Positions 1 through 11,307 of a stretch of 64,000 nt of DNA are shown here, in pieces. The notes beneath the pieces were generated by a model that was not told where the DNA came from, ran no database searches, and saw only the letters and a program-made list of their open reading frames with translations. The stretch comes from Candidatus Manganitrophus sp. (lineage in GTDB: Bacteria; Nitrospirota; Nitrospiria; SBBL01; Manganitrophaceae), in contig CP114561.1 in assembly GCA_028865235.1 (NCBI GenBank), positions 3,368,001-3,432,000 of the forward strand. Direction: 5' to 3'. The stretch's first letter is position 1, and every line of letters starts with the position of its first letter. A program made the position numbers and the translations under genes.

Positions 1-267
1 GAGAAACAAATAATCTAACGGATAGGGAAAAGCCGGAACGAGACCAAAGAGGGGAACCAGAGGATAGAGCCGGCTTGAAATCCAGAGCTTCCAGGAAAAG
101 CCGAGGCAGAGCAAAACGAAAACGGCGAGAAGCCTGATCAATAAAATCAGCCGTTTTTCTTCGCTCCCGAAGATCGATATCGACCCCTCCGGCTGCGATT
201 CCGGTCCGCTGAGTCGCGGCGAAGGACTCCGGTGCGAAGCCGGTTTCGATGGGTGCTTCGTCTTCAT
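1..267 (-). CDS. Membrane protein, N-terminal part (runs off left edge)
   Basis: An open frame starts at an ATG (267-265) and remains open to the first base, giving 89 residues of a longer protein. The first 35 residues are polar and Ser/Pro-rich. They are followed by a hydrophobic helix (around residues 38-56, with LLIRLLAVFVLLCLGFSW) and a second hydrophobic, Pro-rich stretch. It is divergent from the carbamoyltransferase cassette that starts at 421, with about 150 bp between the two start codons. I do not recognise the family; an integral membrane protein related to the neighbouring sugar/carbamoyl cassette is possible but unproven. Confidence 0.5.
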   Translation of the reverse strand, partial: MKTKHPSKPASHRSPSPRLSGPESQPEGSISIFGSEEKRLILLIRLLAVFVLLCLGFSWKLWISSRLYPLVPLFGLVPAFPYPLDYLFL

Positions 268-420
268 GCTGGCTTTCTCTTCAAAGAATAAACAGACCGA
301 ATATATCATAGGTCAGGCTTTTTTCATTCACGGATAAAAATCCCCCGAGGCGATCGCCGATATTCCAAGCGTAAGGTCCTCTATCTTGACAGAAATCAGG
401 ATCGATGTTAAGACCGATGA

Positions 421-2301
421 ATGGCGTCAACCGTTTTAGGTATTTCGGCATATTATCACGACAGCGCCGCGGCCTTGCTGGGCGACGGCGAAATCGTCGC
501 CGCCGCCCAGGAGGAACGCTTCACCCGGCGGAAGCACGACGCCCGGTTTCCAGAACAGGCGATTGCCTACTGTTTAAAGGAGGGGGGCATCCGCCTAACC
601 GATCTTGAAGCGATCGTTTTTTATGACAAGCCTTTGGTGAAATTCGAGCGGCTGCTCGAAACCTACCTCGCCGAAGCCCCCCGGGGATATCGCTCCTTCG
701 CCGCCGCCATGCCGGTCTGGCTGAAGGAAAAGCTCTTCCTGAAACCGCAACTAAAAAAAGAGCTGGCCCGCCTTGGACAATGCGGGGCGGCGGCGCTCCC
801 GCCGCTCTATTTCGCCGAGCACCATCAGGCCCACGCCGCCTCCGCCTTTTATCCCAGCCCCTTTTCCCGACGCCGCGGTCCTCTGCATGGACGGGGTCGG
901 CGAGTGGGCGACGACCTCGGTCTGGCTGGGGGAGGGCCACACGCTCGCATCGCGCAATGGCGAGATCGATTTCCCCCACTCCCTCGGCCTCCTTTATTCG
1001 GCCTTCACCTATTACACCGGCTTCAAGGTCAACTCCGGCGAGTACAAGGTGATGGGCCTGGCCCCCTACGGCGAGCCGGCGTACGTCGAGCTGATCCTGG
1101 AGCAGCTGTTCGATCTGAAAGACGACGGCACCTTCCGTCTGAACATGGACTATTTCCACTACTCCACCGGTCTGACGATGACGAACGCCAAGTTCAATGC
1201 GCTGTTCGGCGGACCGCCGCGCGCCCCGGAAGAAAAATTCACGCAGCGGGAGATGGATCTTGCCGGTTCGATCCAGGCGGTCACCGAAGAGGTCGTGCTG
1301 CGTCTGGCGAGAACGATTCATCGCGAGCTGGGGGTCGATGCGCTCTGTCTGGCCGGCGGCGTCGCGCTCAACTGCGTCGCCAACGGCAAGGCTTCTGCGG
1401 GAAGGCCCGATGCGGGAGATCTGGATTCAGCCGGCGGCCGGCGACGCCGGCGGCGCGCTCGGCGCGGCCCTCGCCTTCCGGCACCAATATCAGGGACAGC
1501 CTCGGACCGTGACGCGGGACCGATCGGATGGCCGGCGCGTATTTGGGGCCCCGGTTCAGCGCATTCCGAGATCAAACGGTATCTCGACTCCGTCGGCGCC
1601 GTCTACGAGTACCTGCGACGACGAGCCGTTGATGGGATCGGTCGCGGAGATTCTCGCTCGCGGAACAGGCCGTCGGGTGGTTTCAGGGCCGGATGGAATT
1701 CGGACCGCGCGCGCTCGGCGCCCGCTCCATTCTCGGCGATCCGCGCAGTCAAAAAATGCAATCGGTCATGAATCTGAAGATCAAATACCGCGAATCGTTC
1801 CGGCCGTTCGCCCCCTCGGTTCTCTTTGAATCGGTCTCCACGTTTTTCGAGCTCGATCGTCCGAGTCCGTATATGTTGCTGACCGCATCGGTCCGCGAGG
1901 AGCACCGTCTTCCGATGACCTCCGATAGCCTAGAAAATGGAGCGGCCACCAGGCAGCAACGCCTCTTCGGCATCGATAAACTCAACGTCAAACGTTCTTC
2001 GATCCCCGCCGTGACCCACATCGATTATTCCGCCCGGATTCAAACGGTCCACACAGAGACGAATCCCCGCTACCACCGACTCCTTCAGGCTTTTCAGCAA
2101 CGGACCGGCTGTCCCGTTCTGGTGAACACCTCCTTCAATGTTCGCGGGGAGCCGATCGTCTGCACGCCGGAAGACGCCTACCGCTGTTTCATGCGGACCG
2201 AAATGGATTACCTGGTCCTGGAAAATTTCTTGCTGGCCAAACCGAAACAACCTGTCTGGAAAAAAGAGGATGCCTGGAAAGAGACGTTTGAGCTGGATTA
2301 A
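421..2301 (+). pseudogene. Carbamoyltransferase (NodU/CmcH family), frameshifted
   Basis: The family transfers a carbamoyl group from carbamoyl phosphate (via carbamoyl-adenylate) to a hydroxyl on a small molecule or sugar. The N-terminus (GISAYYHDSAA, EERFTRRKHD) and the metal-binding EHHQAHAASAF are typical of the Kae1-like domain. Further on come MDGVGEW, GEYKVMGLAPYGEP and LAGGVALNCVANGK, and finally the C-terminal motifs MEFGPRALGARSIL, FRPFAPSVL and VNTSFNVRGEPIV. Total length, about 627 codons, is close to a full member of the family. The coding frame changes near 865, 1390, 1525 and between about 1600 and 1690, so no single continuous product is predicted. Every key motif survives, which suggests sequencing indels rather than decay. 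It is the first gene of a four-gene cassette; the next gene starts inside its 3' end. Confidence 0.85.
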
Positions 2302-2713
2302 TCAAATCGTAAAGCCTCTCCACCCGCCGACGGTCAAGGAGCTCCGCTCGTTCGGCCTCCTCATGGGGTGTTTTATCGCCGGGCTCTTCGGCTCGCTCTT
2401 TCCCTGGCTGTGGAATCTGAAATTCGTTCTTTGGCCTTGGGTGGTTGGAAGTGTCTTTGTCGTTTGGGCCTTGGCCCTGCCGGCGACCTTGGCGCCTGTT
2501 TTCCGGGGTTGGATGATCGTGGGGGGGATTCTCGGATGGATCAACACCCGGATCATTCTCGCGCTGGTTTTTTATCTCCTCTTCTTTCCGCTCGGACGCG
2601 TCATGCGGCTGTGGGGATGGGACCCGCTGCGGCGCGCCTGGAAGAAGGAGGAGATCAGTTACCGGATCCAAAGCAAAGCGCTCAATCGAAAACAGATGGA
2701 GAAACCATTCTAA
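2270..2713 (+). CDS. SxtJ-family membrane protein
   Basis: This 147-residue protein starts at ATG 2270, overlapping the 3' end of the carbamoyltransferase by 32 bp. It has three or four hydrophobic segments (LLMGCFIAGLFGSLFPW, WPWVVGSVFVVWALALPATLAP, LGWINTRIILALVFYLLFFPLG) and a basic C-terminus. The pattern and the invariant company of a carbamoyltransferase and a DUF5989 protein match the SxtJ family, small membrane proteins of unknown function first named in saxitoxin clusters. Its stop overlaps the next start (TAATG), implying translational coupling. The function is unknown; it may anchor or assist the carbamoyltransferase. Confidence 0.75.
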   Translation: MPGKRRLSWINQIVKPLHPPTVKELRSFGLLMGCFIAGLFGSLFPWLWNLKFVLWPWVVGSVFVVWALALPATLAPVFRGWMIVGGILGWINTRIILALVFYLLFFPLGRVMRLWGWDPLRRAWKKEEISYRIQSKALNRKQMEKPF

Positions 2714-2865
2714 TGATCGATTTTTTGAAAGACCTCTGGGGATTCATGAAGGAGCGCAAAAAGTTTTGGCTTGCGCCGATTATTCTGATTTTGGTGTTGT
2801 TGGGAACGCTGATCGTTTTTACACAGAGCTCGGCGGTCGCTCCCTTTATCTATACGCTTTTTTGA
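2713..2865 (+). CDS. DUF5989 family small membrane protein
   Basis: This 50-residue protein has a conserved N-terminal amphipathic stretch (MIDFLKDLWGFMKERKKFW) followed by one strongly hydrophobic helix (APIILILVLLGTLIVF) and a short tail. This arrangement and length are typical of DUF5989 proteins, which nearly always follow SxtJ-like proteins. The ATG overlaps the stop of the SxtJ-like gene by one base. It is probably a single-pass membrane accessory; no biochemical role is known to me. Confidence 0.75.
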   Translation: MIDFLKDLWGFMKERKKFWLAPIILILVLLGTLIVFTQSSAVAPFIYTLF

Positions 2866-3014
2866 AAACGGTCCTCAGAGAGATCCCTTTCCCCGGCATC
2901 ACCGTAGAACGCTGTCGCCGCTTTAACCCCAGCCTTGTAATGATCGAGCAAACATCGGAATGGCCGGAAGTCTTTGTATACCCATATTTCGATGTTATAA
3001 TATGCGACAGCACG

Positions 3015-5147
3015 ATGGATGAGAAAGATCACAAAGAAAGACCGACCGAAACGGAAACCATTCCTCGCAATGCGCTACGCCGCCCTCGCCCGTTCTGGAA
3101 AAGCATTTTATTCACAATCATCATCGTCACCGCTTTTTTCGGCCTCCTTGAACTTGTCTTGGCCTTGATCGGCGTCCACTCCGTTCTCGTGGCCGAAGAT
3201 CCCTTTGTCGGGTTCGCCGAGAAGATCCCCCTGTTCGTCGAAGAGCGCCAACCGGACGGATCGGTTCTTCTCAAAACGGCCCGGAACAAGTGGGATTGGT
3301 TCAATCGGGATCAGGCTTTTCCCAAGGAGAAGGGGAGGAACAGCTATCGGATCTTCTGCATGGGGGGATCGACGACCTACGGCCACCCCTATTATGACCG
3401 TGTCTCGTTTTGCGGATGGCTGCGGGCGTTTCTGCGGGCCGCCGACCCGTCGCGCGACTGGGAGGTGATCAATGCCGGAGGGATCAGCTACGCCAGCTAC
3501 CGCGTGGCCCACCTGATGAACGAGCTGACGCAATATCAACCCGATCTCTTTATCGTCTACTCCGGACAAAATGAATTCCTCGAACAACGCTCCTACGGGA
3601 GCCTAAAGGAACAGCCTCCCTGGGCGCTTCGGGCGAGTGCCATGCTCAGCCGCACCCGGACCTGGGCGGCGATGGAACGGGCCCTCGAGGCGGTCCGGCC
3701 CGATTCGATCAAAAAGGCAAAAGAGCGCTATCAGCTGAGCGGCGAGGTGAATGAAATTCTCACCCATACCCTCGGCCCGACGACCTATCGCCGCGATGAT
3801 CCCCTCAAAGAGCGGATCATCGCGCACTTCCGCCTGAACCTGATCCGGATGGTCCAGATTGCCCGGGAGAGCGGCGCGGAGGTCCTCTTCGTCCAACCCG
3901 CGATCAACCTTAAAGACATGTCCCCTTTCAAGAGCGAGCACAAAGAGGGGTTCGGTGAGGAGGGGCTCCGTCGGTGGGAGGAACGCTACCGGCGCGGCGG
4001 GGAACTTCAGAAGGGAGGCCGCTTCGACGAGGCATTGGCCGCTTATCGCGAGGCGCTTCAAATCGACGATCGTTACGCCGACCTCCATTACCGGATCGGA
4101 CAGGTTCTCTTTGAGATGAAAAAATATGACGAGGCGGAAAAAGCCTTTTGGCGCGCCGTCGAGGAGGATATCGTCCCGCTTCGGATCTTGCGTTCGATGC
4201 AACAGGTCGTCGAGGAGGTGGCCGCGGACGAGGGAGCGCCGCTGGTCGATTTCCCCCGTCTTCTCAGAGAGGCCTATTCGCGTCAATACGACCACGCCGT
4301 CTTCGGCAAGGAATATTTTGTCGATCATGTTCATACCAACATCGAGGGTTACCGTCTCTTGGGTCTGGCGCTGCTCGATCAAATGGCCCGACAGAAAATT
4401 GTCACCCCCGATCCGTCGTGGGGCGCCGAGACGATCCAGACCGTGGAGAAAGAGGTGATGTCGGGCCTCAACCGCTTCGCCGACGGGTTGGCCTTAAAGA
4501 ATATTGGGAAATTGTTCGATTGGGCTGGAAAATTTGAGGAGGCCAACGCGGTCTTCTTGCGGGCCTTGGAAGCGCTCGGCCCGGACGCGGAGATCTATCG
4601 GCGGCTGACCACCTCTGCGATGGGCCGCGGGGCGTTCGATGAGGCGATCTTTTATCTCAGCCAGGCGGCCGTCCTCGAACCGGACCGGCCCGATATCCAT
4701 CACAGATTGGCGAGATTGCTGGCGCAGCAGGGGAGAATCGAGGAAGCGATCGAACATTATCGAATGGAGCTTCAGCATTTTCCGAACAACTATATCGTCC
4801 ATACCGATTTGGCGGTCATGCTTGCAAGGAAGGGAGAGAACGAGGCGGCGCGGCGCCATTTTGATGCGGCGCTGAAGCTGTCGCCCGATTTCGAGTTCGC
4901 CCATTTAAATCTGGCGATCCTCTTGGCCAAGGAGCGGCGGTACGACGAGGCGTTGGCCCACAACCGGGAGGTGCTTCGGGTGAACCCCGCCCAGCACCTG
5001 GCGCACATTTATTCCGGCGTGATCCTGAAAAACCAGGGGAAGACCGAAGCGGCGATTCATCACTTCTCCGAAGCGGTGCGGCTGAAACCGGACGACCCGG
5101 TCGCAAAGAAAAACCTGGAAGAGGCGCTGGCCGAACGCAAAAAATAA
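3015..5147 (+). CDS. SGNH/GDSL hydrolase with C-terminal TPR repeats
   Basis: The protein is 710 residues long from ATG 3015; upstream in-frame starts would add a non-hydrophobic leader. A cytoplasmic N-terminus is followed by one transmembrane helix (about residues 28-50). An SGNH esterase core follows: GGSTTYG as block I with the nucleophilic Ser, NAGGISYASY as block II, SGQNEF as block III, and DHVHTN as the distal Asp-x-x-His block. A TPR pair is inserted within the core (about 325-400), and at least five TPR units occupy about 490-705. The architecture suggests a membrane-anchored acyl- or carbamoyl-sugar esterase facing the periplasm, with the TPRs as a protein-binding platform. It follows the carbamoyltransferase/SxtJ/DUF5989 genes on the same strand, 150 bp downstream, and probably belongs to that cassette. 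A decayed copy of its last TPR occurs near 31.3 kb. Confidence 0.8.
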   Translation: MDEKDHKERPTETETIPRNALRRPRPFWKSILFTIIIVTAFFGLLELVLALIGVHSVLVAEDPFVGFAEKIPLFVEERQPDGSVLLKTARNKWDWFNRDQAFPKEKGRNSYRIFCMGGSTTYGHPYYDRVSFCGWLRAFLRAADPSRDWEVINAGGISYASYRVAHLMNELTQYQPDLFIVYSGQNEFLEQRSYGSLKEQPPWALRASAMLSRTRTWAAMERALEAVRPDSIKKAKERYQLSGEVNEILTHTLGPTTYRRDDPLKERIIAHFRLNLIRMVQIARESGAEVLFVQPAINLKDMSPFKSEHKEGFGEEGLRRWEERYRRGGELQKGGRFDEALAAYREALQIDDRYADLHYRIGQVLFEMKKYDEAEKAFWRAVEEDIVPLRILRSMQQVVEEVAADEGAPLVDFPRLLREAYSRQYDHAVFGKEYFVDHVHTNIEGYRLLGLALLDQMARQKIVTPDPSWGAETIQTVEKEVMSGLNRFADGLALKNIGKLFDWAGKFEEANAVFLRALEALGPDAEIYRRLTTSAMGRGAFDEAIFYLSQAAVLEPDRPDIHHRLARLLAQQGRIEEAIEHYRMELQHFPNNYIVHTDLAVMLARKGENEAARRHFDAALKLSPDFEFAHLNLAILLAKERRYDEALAHNREVLRVNPAQHLAHIYSGVILKNQGKTEAAIHHFSEAVRLKPDDPVAKKNLEEALAERKK

Positions 5148-5176
5148 TTGCCTGAGAAAGGTCCGACGAACGGCGT

Positions 5177-6454
<1,278 letters not shown>

Positions 6455-6583
6455 GGTTTCATCCCTTTCAGCCGTCTTTATTCAGTCTATCATTTTTAGT
6501 TTAGGGGGTCGGGGAGGTCTTATCAAGACCACCCGTCCGGCGGTGAATGAAAAGGGGGGAAGGGAGGCTTTGGGGAAAAATGG

Positions 6584-6621
6584 CCGGGGCGCCCCCGCTT
6601 CGGAAAGGAAGGGCGCCCCGG
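6584..6621 (-). terminator. Intrinsic terminator after DUF4091 gene
   Basis: The 11-bp arms CCGGGGCGCCC (6584-6594) and GGGCGCCCCGG (6611-6621) form a strong hairpin. On the minus strand it is followed by a run of five T (6576-6580). It sits 36 bp beyond the stop of the glycosidase-like gene. Confidence 0.7.
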
Positions 6622-6657
6622 TTCGCTACCGTCCGCTTCTCTTAGGAGAGGCGGGTC

Positions 6658-9600
6658 TTAAGGATGGCCGACGCTGAAATTATCAAAGGAGGTGGCGGCG
6701 GCCGCCGTAGCGTAAGAGCGGATCCCGGCATAATTCCCGCTGACCAAGCTCGTATCGGTCACGTTAATCGCCGCGGTGCTCTCCCCATTGAAGAAGACGC
6801 GCAGCGTGCTTCCTTGCGTGACCAGCCGAATCTGATACAAAGTATTGTAGCTCATCGGCCGGCTGGCGACCGCCAGGCGGGTAAAAACCCCATTTACCCT
6901 TTTAATCAGCGCGACGCTTCCCAGACCTGGATCGACCAGCGCGTAATAGAAATTATTCGCATTGGACCAGCGGGCGATCACCCCGCAAGAGTTCCCGCTG
7001 ACCGTGACCTTACAGTCAACCGAAACATCCTGGTTGGCGCCGATCATCGTTGTCCACTGTGCTTCCTGTCCTGCGCTGTCGCTGTTCCGGAGCTGGTTGG
7101 TATTGATCTCGAAATTAAGAAGGTACTCGTTCCAGCTGCCTCCCAGGTTCGTGTTGTTCGCCCGGTTGAACGTCTCGCTGATCGCGCCGCCGAGGGAAAC
7201 CGCGTTGAACCGGTCTACCCGGGTGTTCCCGGCCGCGGTGGCGTAGGTGCGGATTCCGGAAAAAGCGCCCGCCAGCGAGATGTCACTCACCGTGATGGCG
7301 GGGGTGGTCTCTCCGGCGAAGTAGGCGGTGAGGGTGTTCCCGTTCGCGACCAATCGAAGCCGATAGAAGGTATTGAACGCCATCGTCCGGTTTGCCGTCG
7401 CCAGGTTGGTGTAGACGCCATTGACCTTCTTCATGAGCACGATATTCCCCAGGCCGGGATCGAGCCGCAGATAGTAGAAGTTGTTGCCATCCACCCACCG
7501 GGCCATGACCCCGCAAGAGTTTCCGGCAGCGTTCACTTTACAGTCGGCCGAGACCTCCTGATTGGGACCGAGAGAAGCGCGCCACTGTGCCTCTTGAGAG
7601 GCGGTATCGAGGTTGGAGACCTCGTTGGCCCGGATCCCGAAGTCGGCGAGATATTCATTCCAACCCGATCCGAGATCGGTTGTGTCGGCGCGGTCGAACG
7701 GCTCGCCGACCGGTGTCGCCGTGGCGACGGTGAGTGTAAACGTTCCTTCCCGGATCAGGCTGCCTGAAACGCCGCGGACGGCGACGGAATAGGTGCCGTT
7801 CGGCGTTGCACTCTGGGTGATCATGTTCAACGTTGCGGTTCCATTTCCGTTCACCGGAGGGGTGACCGAGGCGGGGTTTACGGTGCAGGTCACGGTGGGG
7901 TGGGGGGTGGAACAGGTCAATGCGACGGCCGCATTAAAATCAAAGAGGGAGGCGAGGGTGATTGAGGAGGAGGCGGTCCCGCCTGCCGTCACGGTGGCCG
8001 AAGCGGGAGCGTAAGTGAGCTTAAAATTAGCCGTCCCCGGAACCGGCTCTCCCGACCCATCGTGAGAAAGGATCTGCAGCGCCATGTTCTCCCGCGCCCG
8101 GTAAAGATCAGCCGGGTTTCGGCTCCAATCATAGGTGCGGGTCACGACGGTGTCGACCTGCCTTTCCGCATAGTCGCCGTCTCCCAGCTTCGCCAGCAGG
8201 TTCATATATTCGTAATCCTCCATCCCCTCCCGGAGGAGTTTCAAGCGGATCGACTCGATCGGAATGTGGGTCGTCCCGCCGATTTTGGCCGGCGTCCCCG
8301 GATAATAGAGGGTGCCGTCGCCGTTTCCGCCGAAGTCGTACTGGCTGCCCCAGGGATCTCTCTGACCGTAGGCGTAGACCATGTCGAAGTAGAGCTCTCC
8401 TTGAAGATTGTATTTGAAGGTTTGCCACTGCATGACCCGGTTGAACATCGCCGGAAGGTCGATCATGAAGGTGGGCCAACCGGTATGATACCCCTCCGGA
8501 TCGTATTGTCCCCCGCCGATGATGCCGCAACCGTGCGAGCCGCAGGCCTGATACCACCATGTCTCCGGACCGTATTTGCTCCGCTGATTTCCGATCGTCT
8601 CCGCGCCGCCGGGGACCTCGCTTCCCGGCTCCCGGCCGGTCGGTTTGTTGTCCATGTACCGGATCGTCGGGGTAAAGAGGTCGATGCACGGCTCGACGCG
8701 GGGCGACCCGCATTGGGTGATGCCAAAATCGCCCGCCCCCTGGATGCTGGTGGTCACCAGCGAGCGGAGCCTTGGATCGGCTTGATGAAGCGCCCTGGCC
8801 CGGTCTTTAATCGTCTGCCACTGCGCCGGTTGGTCCGGCTTCGGCTCGTCCCAGGTGTATGCAAAGAGACGGTCGATCCATCCTCTCGCCGCGGCGCGCT
8901 GTGCGATGTCTCTTAAAAAGGTGACATTGGTTTCCTGAGCCCAGATCGACATCCGATAGCTGGTCATTTTCGCCCCGGGGAGTTTTCCTCCCGGGAATCG
9001 CTCCGTGCCGTCCATGAGGGGGCCGAATCGATCGGTAAAGGCGTCCCATCCTCCCGACACGATGTGGGGGCCCGGGAGGTAATCGTTGGTGATCCGGTGG
9101 AGGAGGTTGGCCTTCGCGTAGGTTTTGATCAGGTCGAGATAATTCAGGTAGGCGCTGCCGAGCCCGTGCCCAATCGGAATCAGATGATAATCGATCGAAT
9201 AGGCCGTCCGCACGGTGGCGGTCGACGGGAGGACAAAGTTCCAGACGGTCAATTCGATCGGAACGACGACGGGCGCCTGATTGGCCGCGGTGACGGTCGC
9301 CGTTCCTCTGTAGAGACCCGGAGCGGCGTCCTGAGGGACATAGATCTCGATCCAGACCGGCTGGTTCCGGCCGGAGGTTACCGAGAAAGGAAACGCATTC
9401 CGGACCTCCCGGGTGTATTCGTCTCTCTTCGGGATCAGAGCGTCGGGCCAGAATCCGAGCCGTCCTTCCGTCGTGGAAAGGGTGGTGATGTTAATGAAGG
9501 CCGCTTTGTAGATCATGACCGCGCTGCCCGGAATGAGGCTTCCGTTCGGACCGGTCAGATCGCCGACGGCGACATCGACCCCCGAGAGATTCCCCGAGTC

Positions 9601-9835
9601 GGCCGAGACGATGAGCTGAAACGCCTCGAATTCATTCTTGGCCGCTTTTAATACGGCGGAGGTTTGATTCGTTTTGGGCGCGGTTAATGAGATTTCCCTT
9701 CGGATTTTGACCGTGGCATGGTCGGTCCAAACGACCATCGCCTCCGCGGCCTGGATCGACCCGAGCAGAATTAAAAAAAGAGGCCAATACTATCCAGCCT
9801 GCCGAAGGCAGGTCGAATCGTTTTCCTTTACCCAT
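6658..9835 (-). CDS. Secreted DUF4091 glycosidase-like protein with tandem C-terminal LamG-like domains
   Basis: The open part from 9738 encodes 1026 residues. An N-terminal beta-sandwich (residues 1-170, with VKIRREISLTA, EFEAFQLIVSA and PGLYRGTATV) precedes a TIM-barrel-like region. Then comes the DUF4091 signature around residue 510 (RLKLLREGMEDYEYMNLLAKLG), quoted here in abbreviated form because the family is GH123-related. An Ig-like segment follows (about 575-680), then two homologous domains of about 170 residues (about 685-850 and 855-1026). Both of these repeat GxWNEYL, EAQW, CGVxARW, NNFYY, DPGLG and GIRxYATAA. The signal peptide is encoded just upstream in another frame. ATG 9835, with AGGA before it, gives a basic N-region and hydrophobic core, and an indel in the T7 run near 9775 restores LILLGSIQAAEA before MVVW. 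The likely role is extracellular polysaccharide binding or cleavage; the substrate is unknown. Confidence 0.75.
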
Positions 9836-10175
9836 TATTTTCCTATCTACAGAAAGGGTTGAAAGAGGGAGGCATTGAACGAAGGCCTCTTAGCGTCGCC
9901 GGAAGGAAGACACGAGAAGGTATATCTTACCCGGAGAGAACTTTCCTGGGATAAGACCTGGGAAGTATACCAATCTTCTTCCGATTGGCTATAGGGATTT
10001 TGCCTAATCGAGGCGGGAAGAGACCCTAGACGAAAAAACTTTTTTCAATTACGGGAGAACTGCTATCGGTGTCGCGGTACTTCGTGAGGGAGAGGACCAA
10101 AGCCGTCCGTCGGCTTGGGACGGGGGCGCTGCTTTCATTTTAACGGAAGGACTGTTTTTAACGTTCAAAACCAGA

Positions 10176-10235
10176 GGGGGGCACTTCGGCAGTGCCCCCC
10201 CCTCCCATTGAAGCTCCCCGCAGCAAGCTGCGGGG
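10176..10235 (-). terminator. Double hairpin downstream of pstS
   Basis: Two GC-rich hairpins lie in tandem beyond the pstS stop. The first on the minus strand is CTGCGGGG/CCCCGCAG with a 4-nt loop (10216-10235). The second has 10-bp arms GGGGGGCACT/AGTGCCCCCC with a 5-nt loop (10176-10200), followed on the minus strand by TCTGGTTTT. The second is the better terminator. The rest of the 9836-10279 gap shows no convincing gene. Confidence 0.6.
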
Positions 10236-10279
10236 AATGCGACGCGCGTGCGTGTTCACCGACGCGGAGTGATGAAAAG

Positions 10280-11276
10280 TTATTTTTCCTTTTGAAGAAG
10301 ATCCTCGATGCTGACGCCGACCTGGGCTCCTCCGCCGAAGACCGATCCGGCCACCCGTTTCTGGAACCGGGTCTGTCCCAACTCATACGCCCGATCGGGA
10401 AGCGCGATGTAGCCGACCTCTTTGGAAAGCGCCGCCCCATTGCTCATGTAGAAGTCAACAAAACCCTGCACCTCCGGCTTGTTGGCCGACTTGAGGCTGA
10501 CATAGATGAAAATCGGCCGCGCCAGCGGTTGATAGGTTCCCTCAAGGATGTTGTTGTACTCGGGAAGAACCGGCCCCTTGCCGTTGGCGTTGTTCCCATC
10601 ATCGATCGGAACCAGCTTGAGGCGGTCCTTGTTTTCCTCGTAATAGGCCACCCCGAAGAAAGCCAAGGCGTCTTGGTCGGACGCGACCCCCTGGACCAGG
10701 ACGTTGTCGTCCTCGGATGCCTGGTGAAGTCGCCGCGCGAGGACTTGGCCTTGCCGACGACGGCCTCGGTGAAGTAGTCGAAGGTGCCGGAATCGAGCCC
10801 CGGCGCCGGCGAGCTTGAGCGGCACGTCCGGGAAGGAATCGCGAATCTGCTTCCAGCTCGTGATCTTGCCCTGCGCCGCCGGTTCCCACATTTTCTTCAG
10901 CTCGGCCACCGTCAGGTAGTCGACGAAGTCGTTCTGCTTGTTGATCACCACGGTCAGCGCGTCGTACGCAATCGGCAGCTCGTAGTACTTCACGCCGGCC
11001 TGGGCGCAGGCGACCATCTCGTCGCGCAGGATCGGCCGCGAGGCGTCGGAGATGTCGGTCTCGCCGCGACAGAAGCGCTTGAAGCCGCCGCCGGTGCCCG
11101 AGATGCCGACCGTGACCTGGGCGCCACGCCGCGAGACTCTGGAACTCCTCGGCCACCGCCTCGGTGATCGGGTACACGGTGCTGGAGCCGTCGATTTCGA
11201 TCAGGGCCGTTTTGGCCCATGCGGCCGCGGCCAACCCGATCAATAGGACCATGACTAAAACTGATTTTTTCATCAT
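10280..11276 (-). pseudogene. pstS: Phosphate ABC transporter substrate-binding protein PstS, frameshifted
   Basis: PstS is the periplasmic phosphate receptor of the Pst high-affinity ABC importer. The start at 11276 (or 11273) gives a clean signal peptide ([19 protein letters not shown]). [18 protein letters not shown] follows, the N-terminal phosphate-contact segment of the family. The frame is lost at about 11140 and shifts again near 10780 and 10710. The rest of the C-terminus, from YNNILEGTYQPLARP to VGYIALPD, is in one frame. The broken patch (about 10690-11170) is much more GC-rich than its flanks. Span is about 332 codons, normal for the family. It lies 31 bp downstream of the porin gene, so the two probably form one phosphate-regulated unit. 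No pstCAB genes are in the window. Confidence 0.85.
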
Positions 11277-11307
11277 TTCTTTTCTCCTTGTCTGTCGTTA
11301 AACCGGG

